From the NCBI RefSeq assembly GCF_002286935.1, contig NZ_MVOH01000007.1, positions 115,103 through 179,102 of the forward strand: DNA of 64,000 bases, read 5' to 3'. Origin of the DNA: Bifidobacterium criceti. Lineage in GTDB: Bacteria > Actinomycetota > Actinomycetes > Actinomycetales > Bifidobacteriaceae. Position numbers and translations under genes: made by a program. Of the stretch, positions 58,116 through 64,000 are shown in pieces (position 1 is the first letter of the stretch; each line of letters starts with the position of its first letter). The notes below the pieces were generated by a model. The model was not told the origin of the DNA. It saw only the letters and a program-made list of their open reading frames with translations, and searched no databases.

Positions 58116-59162
58116 ATGGAACGGCTTACCATCGGCAAGCGCATCGTGCCGGCAATGCTCGGCGTGGGCGCACTCATCGCCAGCTTCGCCGTCGGCATGC
58201 CGAGCGTCTATGCCGACGACACGGCGGACGAGAACGTGCAGGACTCCATCACGACGAAGGAAGACCGCACCGACCTCGCGGCGACCGTCATCGCAGGGGA
58301 CGGTGAGGGCACGATCAACGTCAGCTATGCGCACGACTCGGCGGCGCTCGAAGGCGTCGTATTCCACCTGTACAACGTCGCGAAATGGGCGAACGAAGGC
58401 GGATACGAACCAATCGGCGACTTCGCGGACACCGAAAAGTACCCGGTGAACTGGGATGTGCTCAACGCGGATCCGCAAACGTTCCGAGACATGGCGAATA
58501 CGCTCGCAGGCTACATCGAAGTGAACGGCACAAAACCGGCCGCAAGCGCGATGACCGACGCGGACGGCAACGCCTCGTTCACACAGGTCGGGGACGGCAT
58601 GTTCCTCGTGACCGCGGACCGCTTCGTCGAGAAGACAATCGAATGCAAGAGCTCGGCGATGCTCGTCGCACTGCCGAACGTGCACGTCGAAGACGGCGCG
58701 AACCAGCGCGTCGTCAACATCGAACCGAAAAGCGACTGCGTCGTGCCGGAAGTGAAGACCGAATCACTCAACGTCAAGAAAGTGTGGAAGGACGCGGGCA
58801 ACACCGACCGTCCGAAGTCGATCACCGTCGAACTGCTCAAGAACGGCGAAGCACAGGAAACCGTCGAACTGTCCGACGCGAACAACTGGCAGCACACGTG
58901 GAGCGGACTCGAATCGGGCAACGATTGGAAGGTCGTTGAGAAGAGCGTGCCGTCCGGGTACACGACGATCTCCGACTACGACATGACCGCCGAAGACGAG
59001 GCGAGCGTGACGATCACGAACACGAAGCCGGCGCCGCCGGTCACGCCGCCGACACCGCCGGCGCAGACCGGTGCGGACATCGCGCTTGTCGCTGTGGTTG
59101 CGGGAGCGGCGCTCGTGCTCGGCGTGCTGCTCATCGTGAAGTCGCGCAAGAAGGAAGCGTGA
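58116..59162 (+). CDS. Cna-B-type surface protein with a non-canonical sorting signal
   Basis: ATG 58116 behind AAGGGGGG; 348 residues. Signal peptide with PAMLGVGALIASFAVGMPSV and VYA cut site. An N-terminal prealbumin-like domain (AALEGVVFHLYNVAKWANEG) and a Cna_B domain (LNVKKVWKDAGNTDRPKSIT, WKVVEKSVPSGYTTI) follow. A Pro/Thr linker ends in PAQTG (residues 315-319), then a membrane helix and KSRKKEA. The LPxTG slot reads P-A-Q-T-G, closer to the LAxTG of class E sortases. Probably anchored to the wall next to the pilus, sorted by a different sortase. Confidence 0.75.
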   Translation: MERLTIGKRIVPAMLGVGALIASFAVGMPSVYADDTADENVQDSITTKEDRTDLAATVIAGDGEGTINVSYAHDSAALEGVVFHLYNVAKWANEGGYEPIGDFADTEKYPVNWDVLNADPQTFRDMANTLAGYIEVNGTKPAASAMTDADGNASFTQVGDGMFLVTADRFVEKTIECKSSAMLVALPNVHVEDGANQRVVNIEPKSDCVVPEVKTESLNVKKVWKDAGNTDRPKSITVELLKNGEAQETVELSDANNWQHTWSGLESGNDWKVVEKSVPSGYTTISDYDMTAEDEASVTITNTKPAPPVTPPTPPAQTGADIALVAVVAGAALVLGVLLIVKSRKKEA

Positions 59163-59211
59163 GTGCGCGTAGTGTGAGCGCGTGAACGCGTGAACGCGTG
59201 AACGCGTAGCG

Positions 59212-59241
59212 GAAGGCCACCCTCGGAAGGGGGTGGCCTTC
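59212..59241 (+). terminator. Hairpin after the surface protein gene
   Basis: GAAGGCCACC (59212-59221) pairs with GGTGGCCTTC (59232-59241), followed by TTG. Three tandem copies of GTGAACGC lie just before it (59178-59207). A G/T-rich stretch follows it to about 59370. Confidence 0.7.
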
Positions 59242-59409
59242 TTGCGTGTTGGTGGGTGGTGTGGGGTGTGCGGTGTTGGTGTGGTTGGGGTTAGGGGTTG
59301 GTGTGGTTGGATGTGGAGGGAATGGGTGTGTGGTATGTGCGGGCGTGTTCGTGTGTTGGGAGGTTGTGAAGGAAGCGGACGTGTTGGGTGGATAACGGGG
59401 AAGGCGGAT

Positions 59410-59526
59410 TATAATTTACACAGCGTTCATTTGCCTGAACGCAAAAGGGCGCCATAAGATTTATCATGAGAATGATTCTTCCCCCCGACGGGGCACATCA
59501 AGCCGATGATGTGCCCCGTATCTTTT
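59410..59526 (+). ncRNA. Candidate small RNA of about 105 nt
   Basis: A perfect TATAAT at 59410-59415 is followed by a likely start near 59422, a 7-bp hairpin (GCGTTCA...TGAACGC, 59423-59442), about 45 unpaired A/T-rich bases, and a strong terminator (13-bp stem, ACGGGGCACATCA at 59488-59500 with 59507-59519, then ATCTTTTT). The -35 region is weak (TTGGGT at 59384). A short frame from 59466 has no ribosome site, so a noncoding RNA is favoured. Confidence 0.5.
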
Positions 59527-59544
59527 TGCGTGTGGCCCCTCTCA

Positions 59545-59998
59545 TGCGCTCCGGTACGCTGGCGCGCGGCTGAGCGTACCGTTCTGCGTCACATTCCGCA
59601 CTCCGGTATGCTGGCGCGCGCCGTAGCGTACCGTTCGGCGGTGTATTCCGCAGTTCGGCATGCTGACGTACCTCTGAGCGTACCGCAGTGCGTGAAAATC
59701 CGCACCCCGGTATGCTGACGTGCGCCGTAGCGTACCGTTCTGCGTCACATTCCGCACTCCGGTATGCTGGCGACCTCCTGAGCGTACCGTTCTGCGGTAT
59801 TTCACGCACTCTGGTACGCTGGCGTGCGCTTAAGCGCACCGTTCTGCGTCAAATCCCGCAGTCCGGTATGCTGACGTGCGCCTGAGCGCACCGTGGTGCG
59901 TCTAATTCCGCACTCTGGTACGCTGGCGTGCGCCTGAGCGTACCGTTGTGCGTCTGAATCCGCAGTCCGGTACGGTGACGGGGCGCTGAGCGTACCGT
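59545..59998. repeat. Family A tandem palindromic array 1, 9 units
   Basis: Nine 50-52-base units: CCGCACTCCGGTACGCTGGC, then GTGCGCCTGAGCGTACCGTT, then CTGCGTCAAAT. Each is an inverted repeat (CGCA...CGGTACGCT / AGCGTACCG...TGCG). Loop bases and linkers vary between units, arms are conserved. Not CRISPR because repeats are not separated by unique spacers of constant size. Confidence 0.95.
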
Positions 59999-60000
59999 TC

Positions 60001-60240
60001 TGCGGGGGATGTTGCGTTGCACAGGCTGGTGCGGTGGAATGTGTGCATCTGCGTGGGGTATCCGGGAATCTTTGGGTACCCAAGGATTGGTATCTTCTAT
60101 CTTTGGGTGTTTGGTCTCGTGGAAACCGGGCGTGTCGGGGCCTGGAGGCGCGACACGCCGTGAGGCAATCGGGGGAGGCGCCCAAAGATGCGCAGATAGC
60201 GTCACGGAGGCACGGACGGTACCCAAAGATGGGCAGATAG
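60001..60240. repeat. Duplicated 240-base element, copy 1
   Basis: Follows array 1 directly. It contains CAGGCTGGTGCGGTGGAATG, ATCTTTGGGTACCCAAGGAT, TGGTATCTTCTATCTTTGGG and, near its end, inverted copies of the last motif (CCCAAAGATGCGCAGATAG). The second copy is at 60951-61192. It has no long frame. Confidence 0.9.
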
Positions 60241-60267
60241 GCATCGCGGACGCCCCACTGACGCCGA

Positions 60268-60400
60268 TCAGTCAGTTCCGAGATAGGCACGCAGGCCGGG
60301 CGATGCCCAGAGCGGCATGTTGACGATCCATCCTTCGGCGCGGTAGTCGGTCATCGCCATGCGGAACGCGCGGTCAAGCACGCACGATCGAGAGATTGAC
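60268..60400 (-). pseudogene. Possible gene remnant
   Basis: The minus strand ends at a TGA at 60268 with protein-like sequence RAFRMAMTDYRAEGWIVNMP and LWASPGLRAYLGTD but no start or family match; upstream the frame runs into the hairpin region. It could be a 3' fragment of a decayed gene between the two repeat blocks. Confidence 0.3.
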
Positions 60401-60477
60401 ATAGGCAGATGCGCCAATAATCCGATGCCCAAGGTGAATAGTCGAAATATGGGAGCCAGGAGGCTTTCCCCCTGTTT

Positions 60478-60530
60478 ATGTGGTTGACTCCCACATTTTA
60501 CCCCCCGTAAAATGTGGGAGTCAACCACAT
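60478..60530. terminator. Perfect 24-bp hairpin in the 60.2-60.7 kb gap
   Basis: ATGTGGTTGACTCCCACATT plus TTAC (60478-60501) is the exact complement of 60507-60530, loop CCCCC, then TTTTGGTGGGG. No gene is seen within 500 bases upstream on the plus strand. It may terminate an unseen transcript or be a mobile-repeat unit of its own. Confidence 0.65.
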
Positions 60531-60701
60531 TTTGGTGGGGGAAACGGGGGGGGATGGGTCTGGGAGTGGACTTGGAATATGCGAGTGAGGATGGCTCTGT
60601 GTGCGTTGTTGGAATGGATGTCATTGGCGTGTGCGCGTAGGCGACGTTGGCGTGCGTGGGCGGCGTTAGGAAAGCGATGGATGTGACCTGATCGCAACCT
60701 A

Positions 60702-60955
60702 TTCCGCAGTCCGGTACGCTGGTGTGCGCCGTAGCGTACCGCAGTGCGTCTAATCCCGCAGTTCGGTATGCTGGCGCGCTGCTGAGCGTACCGCAGTGCG
60801 TCTAATTCCGCAGTCCGGTACGCTGACGGACCTCTGAGCGTACCGCAGTGCGTGAGAATCCGCAGTCCGGTACGGTGACGTGCGCCTGAGCGTACCGTTC
60901 TGCGTCTGAATCCGCAGTCCGGTATGCTGACAGGTTGCTGATCGTACCGTTCTGC
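60702..60955. repeat. Family A array 2, 5 units
   Basis: Five units of 50-52 bases of the same palindromic type as array 1, again followed directly by the 240-base element. Confidence 0.95.
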
Positions 60956-61192
60956 AGGGGAGTGTGCGCTGTACAGGCTGGTGCGGTGGAATATGTGCAT
61001 CTGCGTGAGGTATTCGGGGATCTTTGGGTACCCAAGGATTGGTATCTTCTATCTTTGGGTGTTTGTAATCGTGGAAACCGGGCGTGTCGGGGGCCTGGAG
61101 GGGCGACACGCCGTGAGGTAACCGGGGGAGGTACCCAAAGATGCGCAGATAGGGTTCGCGGAGACGCCGTGGGTACCCAAAGATGCGCAGAT
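60951..61192. repeat. Duplicated 240-base element, copy 2
   Basis: Aligns with 60001-60240 over its full length with scattered differences and short indels. The GATCTTTGGGTACC / GGTACCCAAAGATG inverted pair and the GGAAACCGGGCGTGTCGGGG-type middle are kept in both copies. Confidence 0.9.
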
Positions 61193-61320
61193 GGGGGAGG
61201 GGAACATGGGTAGACAGTGCGGATGTCGCGAACACCGGTGTCGTCGGGGTGATTCGGTAGGTTGGAGGGGTGTGGCGCGCGGTGGCGTGAACGTGTCGGT
61301 CGGCGGGTGTCGTCGGCGTG

Positions 61321-61348
61321 TTGCGATGTTCATGGGACTGTGTATATT
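61321..61348 (+). promoter_or_regulatory. Promoter of rplU-rpmA
   Basis: TTGCGA (61321-61326) and TATATT (61343-61348) with a 16-base spacer, 74 bases before the rplU start. Good sigma-A-type spacing. Confidence 0.65.
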
Positions 61349-61421
61349 AGATTGCTGGTGTCTGGCCGCGAGGCTCGAACGTGCCGGACAGTAAGCTTTC
61401 CAAGTGAATAAAGGAACGAAT

Positions 61422-61730
61422 ATGTACGCGATTGTGAAGGCCGGCGGCCATCAGGAAAAGGTCGAGGTCGGCGATACGATCCTCGTGAATCGTCTTGCAG
61501 CCAAGAACGGCGAGACCGTGGAATTCCCGGTTGCGCTCGTCGTGGACGGCTCCAAGGTCACCGTGGCGGCGGCCGATCTCGCGAAGATCACCGTCAAGGC
61601 GGAAGTTGTGGACGATGAGGTCAAGGGACCGAAGATCCGCATCCAGAAGTTCAAGAACAAGACCGGCGTTGCGCGTCGCAAGGGCCATCGCCAGAAGCTG
61701 ACCGCCGTCAAGATCACCGAGATCGCCTGA
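61422..61730 (+). CDS. rplU: 50S ribosomal protein L21
   Basis: ATG 61422 behind AAAGGAACG; 102 residues: [20 protein letters not shown], then [20 protein letters not shown] and [13 protein letters not shown], full-length L21 that binds 23S rRNA domain VI. Operon with rpmA, 54 bases apart. Confidence 0.97.
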   Translation: MYAIVKAGGHQEKVEVGDTILVNRLAAKNGETVEFPVALVVDGSKVTVAAADLAKITVKAEVVDDEVKGPKIRIQKFKNKTGVARRKGHRQKLTAVKITEIA

Positions 61731-61784
61731 GTTCGCTCGGAATTTCGGCATCAGACGACAGTCGGACACTGAAAGGAATTAGAA

Positions 61785-62036
61785 ATGGCACATAAGAAGG
61801 GCGCGTCCAGCTCGCGTAACGGTCGCGATTCAAATCCTCAGTACCTCGGTGTGAAGCGTTTCGGCGGTGAGTCCGTCGTCGCCGGCAACATCCTCGTTCG
61901 CCAGCGTGGCACGAAGTTCCACCCGGGCAAGAACGTCGGCGTCGGCAAGGACCACACGCTGTTCGCTCTGACCGATGGCCAGGTGCGCTTCGGCGTCCGC
62001 CGCGACCGCAAGGTCGTCGACGTCGTCGCCGAGTGA
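61785..62036 (+). CDS. rpmA: 50S ribosomal protein L27
   Basis: ATG 61785 behind AAAGGAATT; 83 residues: [61 protein letters not shown]27 extends to the peptidyl transferase centre. In many bifidobacteria obg follows; here the next genes are hipBA and an IS607 element. Confidence 0.97.
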   Translation: MAHKKGASSSRNGRDSNPQYLGVKRFGGESVVAGNILVRQRGTKFHPGKNVGVGKDHTLFALTDGQVRFGVRRDRKVVDVVAE

Positions 62037-62071
62037 TTGCACTGATCGCGTAAGCACAGTACATACTTTTC

Positions 62072-62104
62072 GGAAGGCCTCCGCCGCTTGGCGGGGGCCT
62101 TCCT
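62072..62104 (+). terminator. Intrinsic terminator after rpmA
   Basis: GGAAGGCCTCCGCC (62072-62085) pairs with GGCGGGGGCCTTCC (62090-62103), one wobble, loop GCTT, followed by TGTGTTTTC. Confidence 0.85.
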
Positions 62105-62249
62105 GTGTTTTCGGGGTGGTCGAGCGGCGGTCGGTTGTTGGTGGCCGCTGGGTGGTCGTTTGTGCGTGAGGTCACGCGTGGAATGTCATCTCTAGTGACT
62201 GAGCATGAGCAATGGCGCGATTGCTACCGTCTCTGCATGTTGGGATGAG

Positions 62250-62282
62250 CTAACATGCTATAGTTTGTTAGATATTACTAAC
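62250..62282 (+). promoter_or_regulatory. Operator-promoter region of hipB
   Basis: CTAAC...GTTAG inverted pairs overlap: CTAACATG at about 62250 with TTGTTAG, and GTTAGATATTACTAAC at 62267-62282. TATAGT (62259-62264) is a -10 box inside them. HipB-type antitoxins repress their own promoter through similar spaced inverted repeats, so this is the probable autoregulation site. Confidence 0.6.
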
Positions 62283-62331
62283 ACTCTTAATGATGTTATG
62301 CGAATCTAACATTATGTTTGATTGATGAGAG

Positions 62332-62997
62332 GTGCATGCATTGGCGTATACAAGCACAATCTGGTCCAAGAGACAGCTTGCTGTAGCGGTCCGCGATGCG
62401 CGCATCGCGCGTGGTTTGACGCAGGCTGAACTGGCTCAGCGGGTCGGCGTTTCCAGGCCGTGGATCAGCCGATTCGAAAGCGGGCATGTGGAGAACGCTG
62501 GGTTCGAGCGCATCATGAAGCTATTCGAAGTGCTGGATATGCGGATGGAGGTTTCATATGAGACGAACCAATCCGCATCTCGGACCCAGAATGACGGCGA
62601 TTCGGTGTCGGCGGATGACGCGCGCAGCGCTGATGGTGCGCGGAGGGCGGACGGTGTCGGATTGGGTCGCTTTGCGGGTTCTGGAGGCTTTTCTTCTGCG
62701 GGGGTGGGGTCGTTGAAGGAGGCAGTGTCGTTGAAGAGGATCCCGGGGTTTGACGATGCTCAGTTGGAGAAAATGCGTAAGCGTGTAGATCAATGGATGC
62801 AGACGCAGCTCGCTGATAACGCGTTGGGTATTTCGATGGAACGCCTTGCGGAGGGTCTGAAGCTTGATATCGCTCGTCATGATGAAAGCCTGTCCGAGGC
62901 GGTAAGGCAAATCACACAAGTGACGATTCCGGCGACGGCGAAGACTTCTGAAGCCCAGCGTGAATCCAACGACAGCCAAAGCCGCAGTCAACAATGA
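62332..62997 (+). CDS. hipB: HipB-like XRE-family antitoxin with a long C-terminus
   Basis: GTG 62332 (or TTG 62341, 8 bases after GAGAGG); 221 residues. The HTH_3 domain spans about 15-70: LAVAVRDARIARGLTQAELA, then RVGVSRPWISRFESGHVENA, and FERIMKLFEVLDMRMEVSYE. Unlike E. coli HipB (88 residues), about 150 extra residues follow, Asp/Ser/Gly-rich then helical. Its partner hipA starts 11 bases later but is truncated. Confidence 0.85.
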   Translation: MHALAYTSTIWSKRQLAVAVRDARIARGLTQAELAQRVGVSRPWISRFESGHVENAGFERIMKLFEVLDMRMEVSYETNQSASRTQNDGDSVSADDARSADGARRADGVGLGRFAGSGGFSSAGVGSLKEAVSLKRIPGFDDAQLEKMRKRVDQWMQTQLADNALGISMERLAEGLKLDIARHDESLSEAVRQITQVTIPATAKTSEAQRESNDSQSRSQQ

Positions 62998-63008
62998 GGA
63001 AGGGAGAT

Positions 63009-63125
63009 ATGAAGGAACTTCATGTTCTGCTCGATGGGCAGCATATCGGAGTGCTCGCGGAGGACGACCATGGCCGGCACATATTTCAATATGATGCTGA
63101 TATGGGGCGGTCGGCTGTTTCCTAA
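63009..63125 (+). pseudogene. hipA: HipA N-terminal fragment, cut at 38 codons before an IS607 element
   Basis: ATG 63009 behind GGGAGAT: MKELHVLLDGQHIGVLAEDD then HGRHIFQYDADMGRSAVS and TAA. The first 32 residues match the HipA N-terminal domain (a kinase that arrests growth via glutamyl-tRNA synthetase phosphorylation). The stop comes from sequence that is no longer HipA-like, beginning around 63105, where the transposon end is expected. The rest of hipA, if present, would be beyond 64000. Confidence 0.75.
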
Positions 63126-63130
63126 ACGAT

Positions 63131-63160
63131 TTGCTTAAATATATTTTAATATGCTATACT
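63131..63160 (+). promoter_or_regulatory. Promoter of tnpA
   Basis: TTGCTT (63131-63136) and TATACT (63155-63160) with an 18-base spacer. Transcription should begin at about 63167, at or just before the tnpA ATG (63168), so the message may be leaderless. Confidence 0.55.
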
Positions 63161-63167
63161 ATGTTGC

Positions 63168-63755
63168 ATGTTGGTGAAGGAATGGGCCGAGCGTGAGCAT
63201 CTGCACCCGCAGACCGTGTGGAAATGGTGCCGTCAGGGCACCATGCCCGTCCCCGTGGAGCGCACGCCGTCTGGCATGTGGCTCATCCACGACCCGAAAT
63301 ACGAGACCATGCCGCAATCGAAAAGCATGGAATCCCGCACCGTCTGCTATGCGCGAGTATCCAGCGGCGACCAAAGGAACGACCTGCGACGTCAGGCCGA
63401 CCGACTGAAAGCGTTCGCCCTTGGCATGGGCGTCGAGAAGCCCGAGGTGGTCACGGAGACGGGTTCCGGCATGAACGACAGGCGGCGCAAGCTCAACCGG
63501 TTGTTGTCCGACCCGACCGTGGGCACGCTGATCGTGGAGCACAGGGACAGGCTCGCCCGCATGAACGCGGGACTGGTGGAGAGCGCGTTGAAAGCGCAGG
63601 GACGCCGGATCGTCGTGGTGGACGACACGGAACTGGACGACGATCTGGTGCGCGACATGAGCGAGGTGCTGACCTCGTTGTGCGCGAGGCTGTACGGACG
63701 CCGCGCGGCCAAGCGCAAGACGGACGCGGCGTTGAAGGCGGCACGCGATGCTTGA
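63168..63755 (+). CDS. tnpA: IS607-family serine recombinase TnpA
   Basis: 195 residues. An N-terminal MerR-like HTH (LVKEWAEREHLHPQTVWKWC) is fused to a resolvase catalytic domain: CYARVSSGDQRNDLRRQADR with the nucleophile Ser in RVSS, then VEHRDRLARMNAG and VVVDDTELDDDLVRDMSEVL. The domain order HTH-then-catalytic is diagnostic of IS607 transposases. Overlaps tnpB by 8 bases. Confidence 0.92.
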   Translation: MLVKEWAEREHLHPQTVWKWCRQGTMPVPVERTPSGMWLIHDPKYETMPQSKSMESRTVCYARVSSGDQRNDLRRQADRLKAFALGMGVEKPEVVTETGSGMNDRRRKLNRLLSDPTVGTLIVEHRDRLARMNAGLVESALKAQGRRIVVVDDTELDDDLVRDMSEVLTSLCARLYGRRAAKRKTDAALKAARDA

Positions 63756-64000
63756 GGCGGTCAAGGTGGCGCTTGACCCGACGCCACGGCAGGAACGACT
63801 CTTGGAGTCTCATGCTGGTGCGGCGCGGTTCGTCTACAACGCGGGACTCGCTCATGTCAAGGACATGCTCGAACGTGGCGATAAACCCGAATGGTCGTAC
63901 TACGGGCTGCGCAGGTGGTGGAACCAAGCCAAGAACACACTCGCCGTGGACAAGACCACGGGAGAAACATGGTGGCCGGAGAACAGCAAGGAGGCATACA
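63748..64000 (+). CDS. tnpB: TnpB (IS607-associated RNA-guided nuclease), N-terminal part
   Basis: ATG 63748 opens MLEAVKVALDPTPRQERLLE then SHAGAARFVYNAGLAHVKDM and SYYGLRRWWNQAKNTLAVDK, the TnpB N-terminal helical domain. The RuvC motifs and C-terminal zinc finger lie beyond 64000. TnpB uses a transposon-end RNA (omega RNA) to guide DNA cutting. Confidence 0.9.
   Translation, partial: MLEAVKVALDPTPRQERLLESHAGAARFVYNAGLAHVKDMLERGDKPEWSYYGLRRWWNQAKNTLAVDKTTGETWWPENSKEAY

Larger units (their letters stand above)
63105..64000 (+). mobile_element. IS607-type insertion sequence (right end outside the window)
   Basis: Encodes a serine recombinase (tnpA) and tnpB in the overlapping order typical of IS607. 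The left end is placed near GGGGCGG at 63104-63110, where the hipA sequence stops matching; IS607 inserts at GG without target duplications, so an exact border cannot be read. The element continues past 64000. Confidence 0.7.

Noticed and set aside
59466..59574. Small protein of about 35 residues from ATG 59466
   Set aside because: No ribosome site, and it runs through the terminator hairpin and into the first family A unit.
59545..60955. CRISPR array
   Set aside because: The whole 50-52-base unit is conserved and itself palindromic; there are no unique spacers of constant length and no cas genes in the window.

Overview
The window is high-GC DNA from an actinobacterium, most likely a Bifidobacterium. 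The evidence is the gene order rpsP-KH protein-rimM, the paired DUF177-rpmF-rnc block, a DUF3039 protein, sortase-dependent pilus genes, a GH2 beta-galactosidase and codons heavily biased to G/C at the third position. Species cannot be fixed from the sequence alone.

Layout. 1-8983: translation genes rimM (partial), KH protein and rpsP on the minus strand, a GH2 beta-galactosidase, an EEP-family membrane phosphohydrolase, ffh and a CDF cation transporter. 9014-13056: an ArsR-like regulator and its MFS exporter, then cysS. 13139-25389: an ABC-F protein, a class I glutamine amidotransferase, ilvBN, rnc, rpmF, a DUF177 protein, a DivIVA-like coiled-coil protein, coaD, DUF3039, an aldo/keto reductase and pncB. 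25615-35094: a Pr6Pr membrane protein, rph, a RdgB-type pyrophosphatase, an AEC carrier, tRNA-Leu and tRNA-Thr, a mannose-1-phosphate guanylyltransferase, pgi, rplS, lepB and rnhB. 35339-45314: an ABC exporter pair, a second AEC carrier, dapE and rne. 46042-49212: three accessory genes, namely an AbiEi/DUF559-like protein and a two-gene AAA ATPase plus PD-(D/E)XK-like nuclease unit. 50331-59162: a pilus cluster (large LPSTG adhesin, major pilin, class C sortase) and a further surface protein with a non-canonical sorting signal. 59545-61192: repeat-rich noncoding DNA. 61422-64000: rplU-rpmA, then a hipBA-type toxin-antitoxin pair whose hipA is cut to 38 codons just before an IS607-type element (serine recombinase tnpA plus tnpB).

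The most unusual feature is the amount of tandem, palindromic intergenic repeat. At least four families (called A-D here) have units of about 40-57 bases, each able to fold as a hairpin, and most contain a CCGCA or TGCCGCA core. Family A has 9 and 5 units in two arrays, each followed by a copy of a 240-base element, plus solitary copies elsewhere. Family B occurs as 6, 4, 2 and 2 units between housekeeping genes. Family C forms three same-orientation arrays that separate and flank the accessory genes at 46-49 kb. Family D forms a 93-base higher-order repeat (alternating 53 and 40 base units) downstream of dapE and a shorter array upstream of it. None has CRISPR architecture, because whole units are conserved and there are no unique spacers.

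Candidates for new biology are the AAA ATPase-nuclease pair inside the family C arrays, the array-plus-element duplication at 59.5-61.2 kb, and a candidate small RNA of about 105 nt downstream of the pilus cluster, which has a perfect -10 box and a strong terminator.
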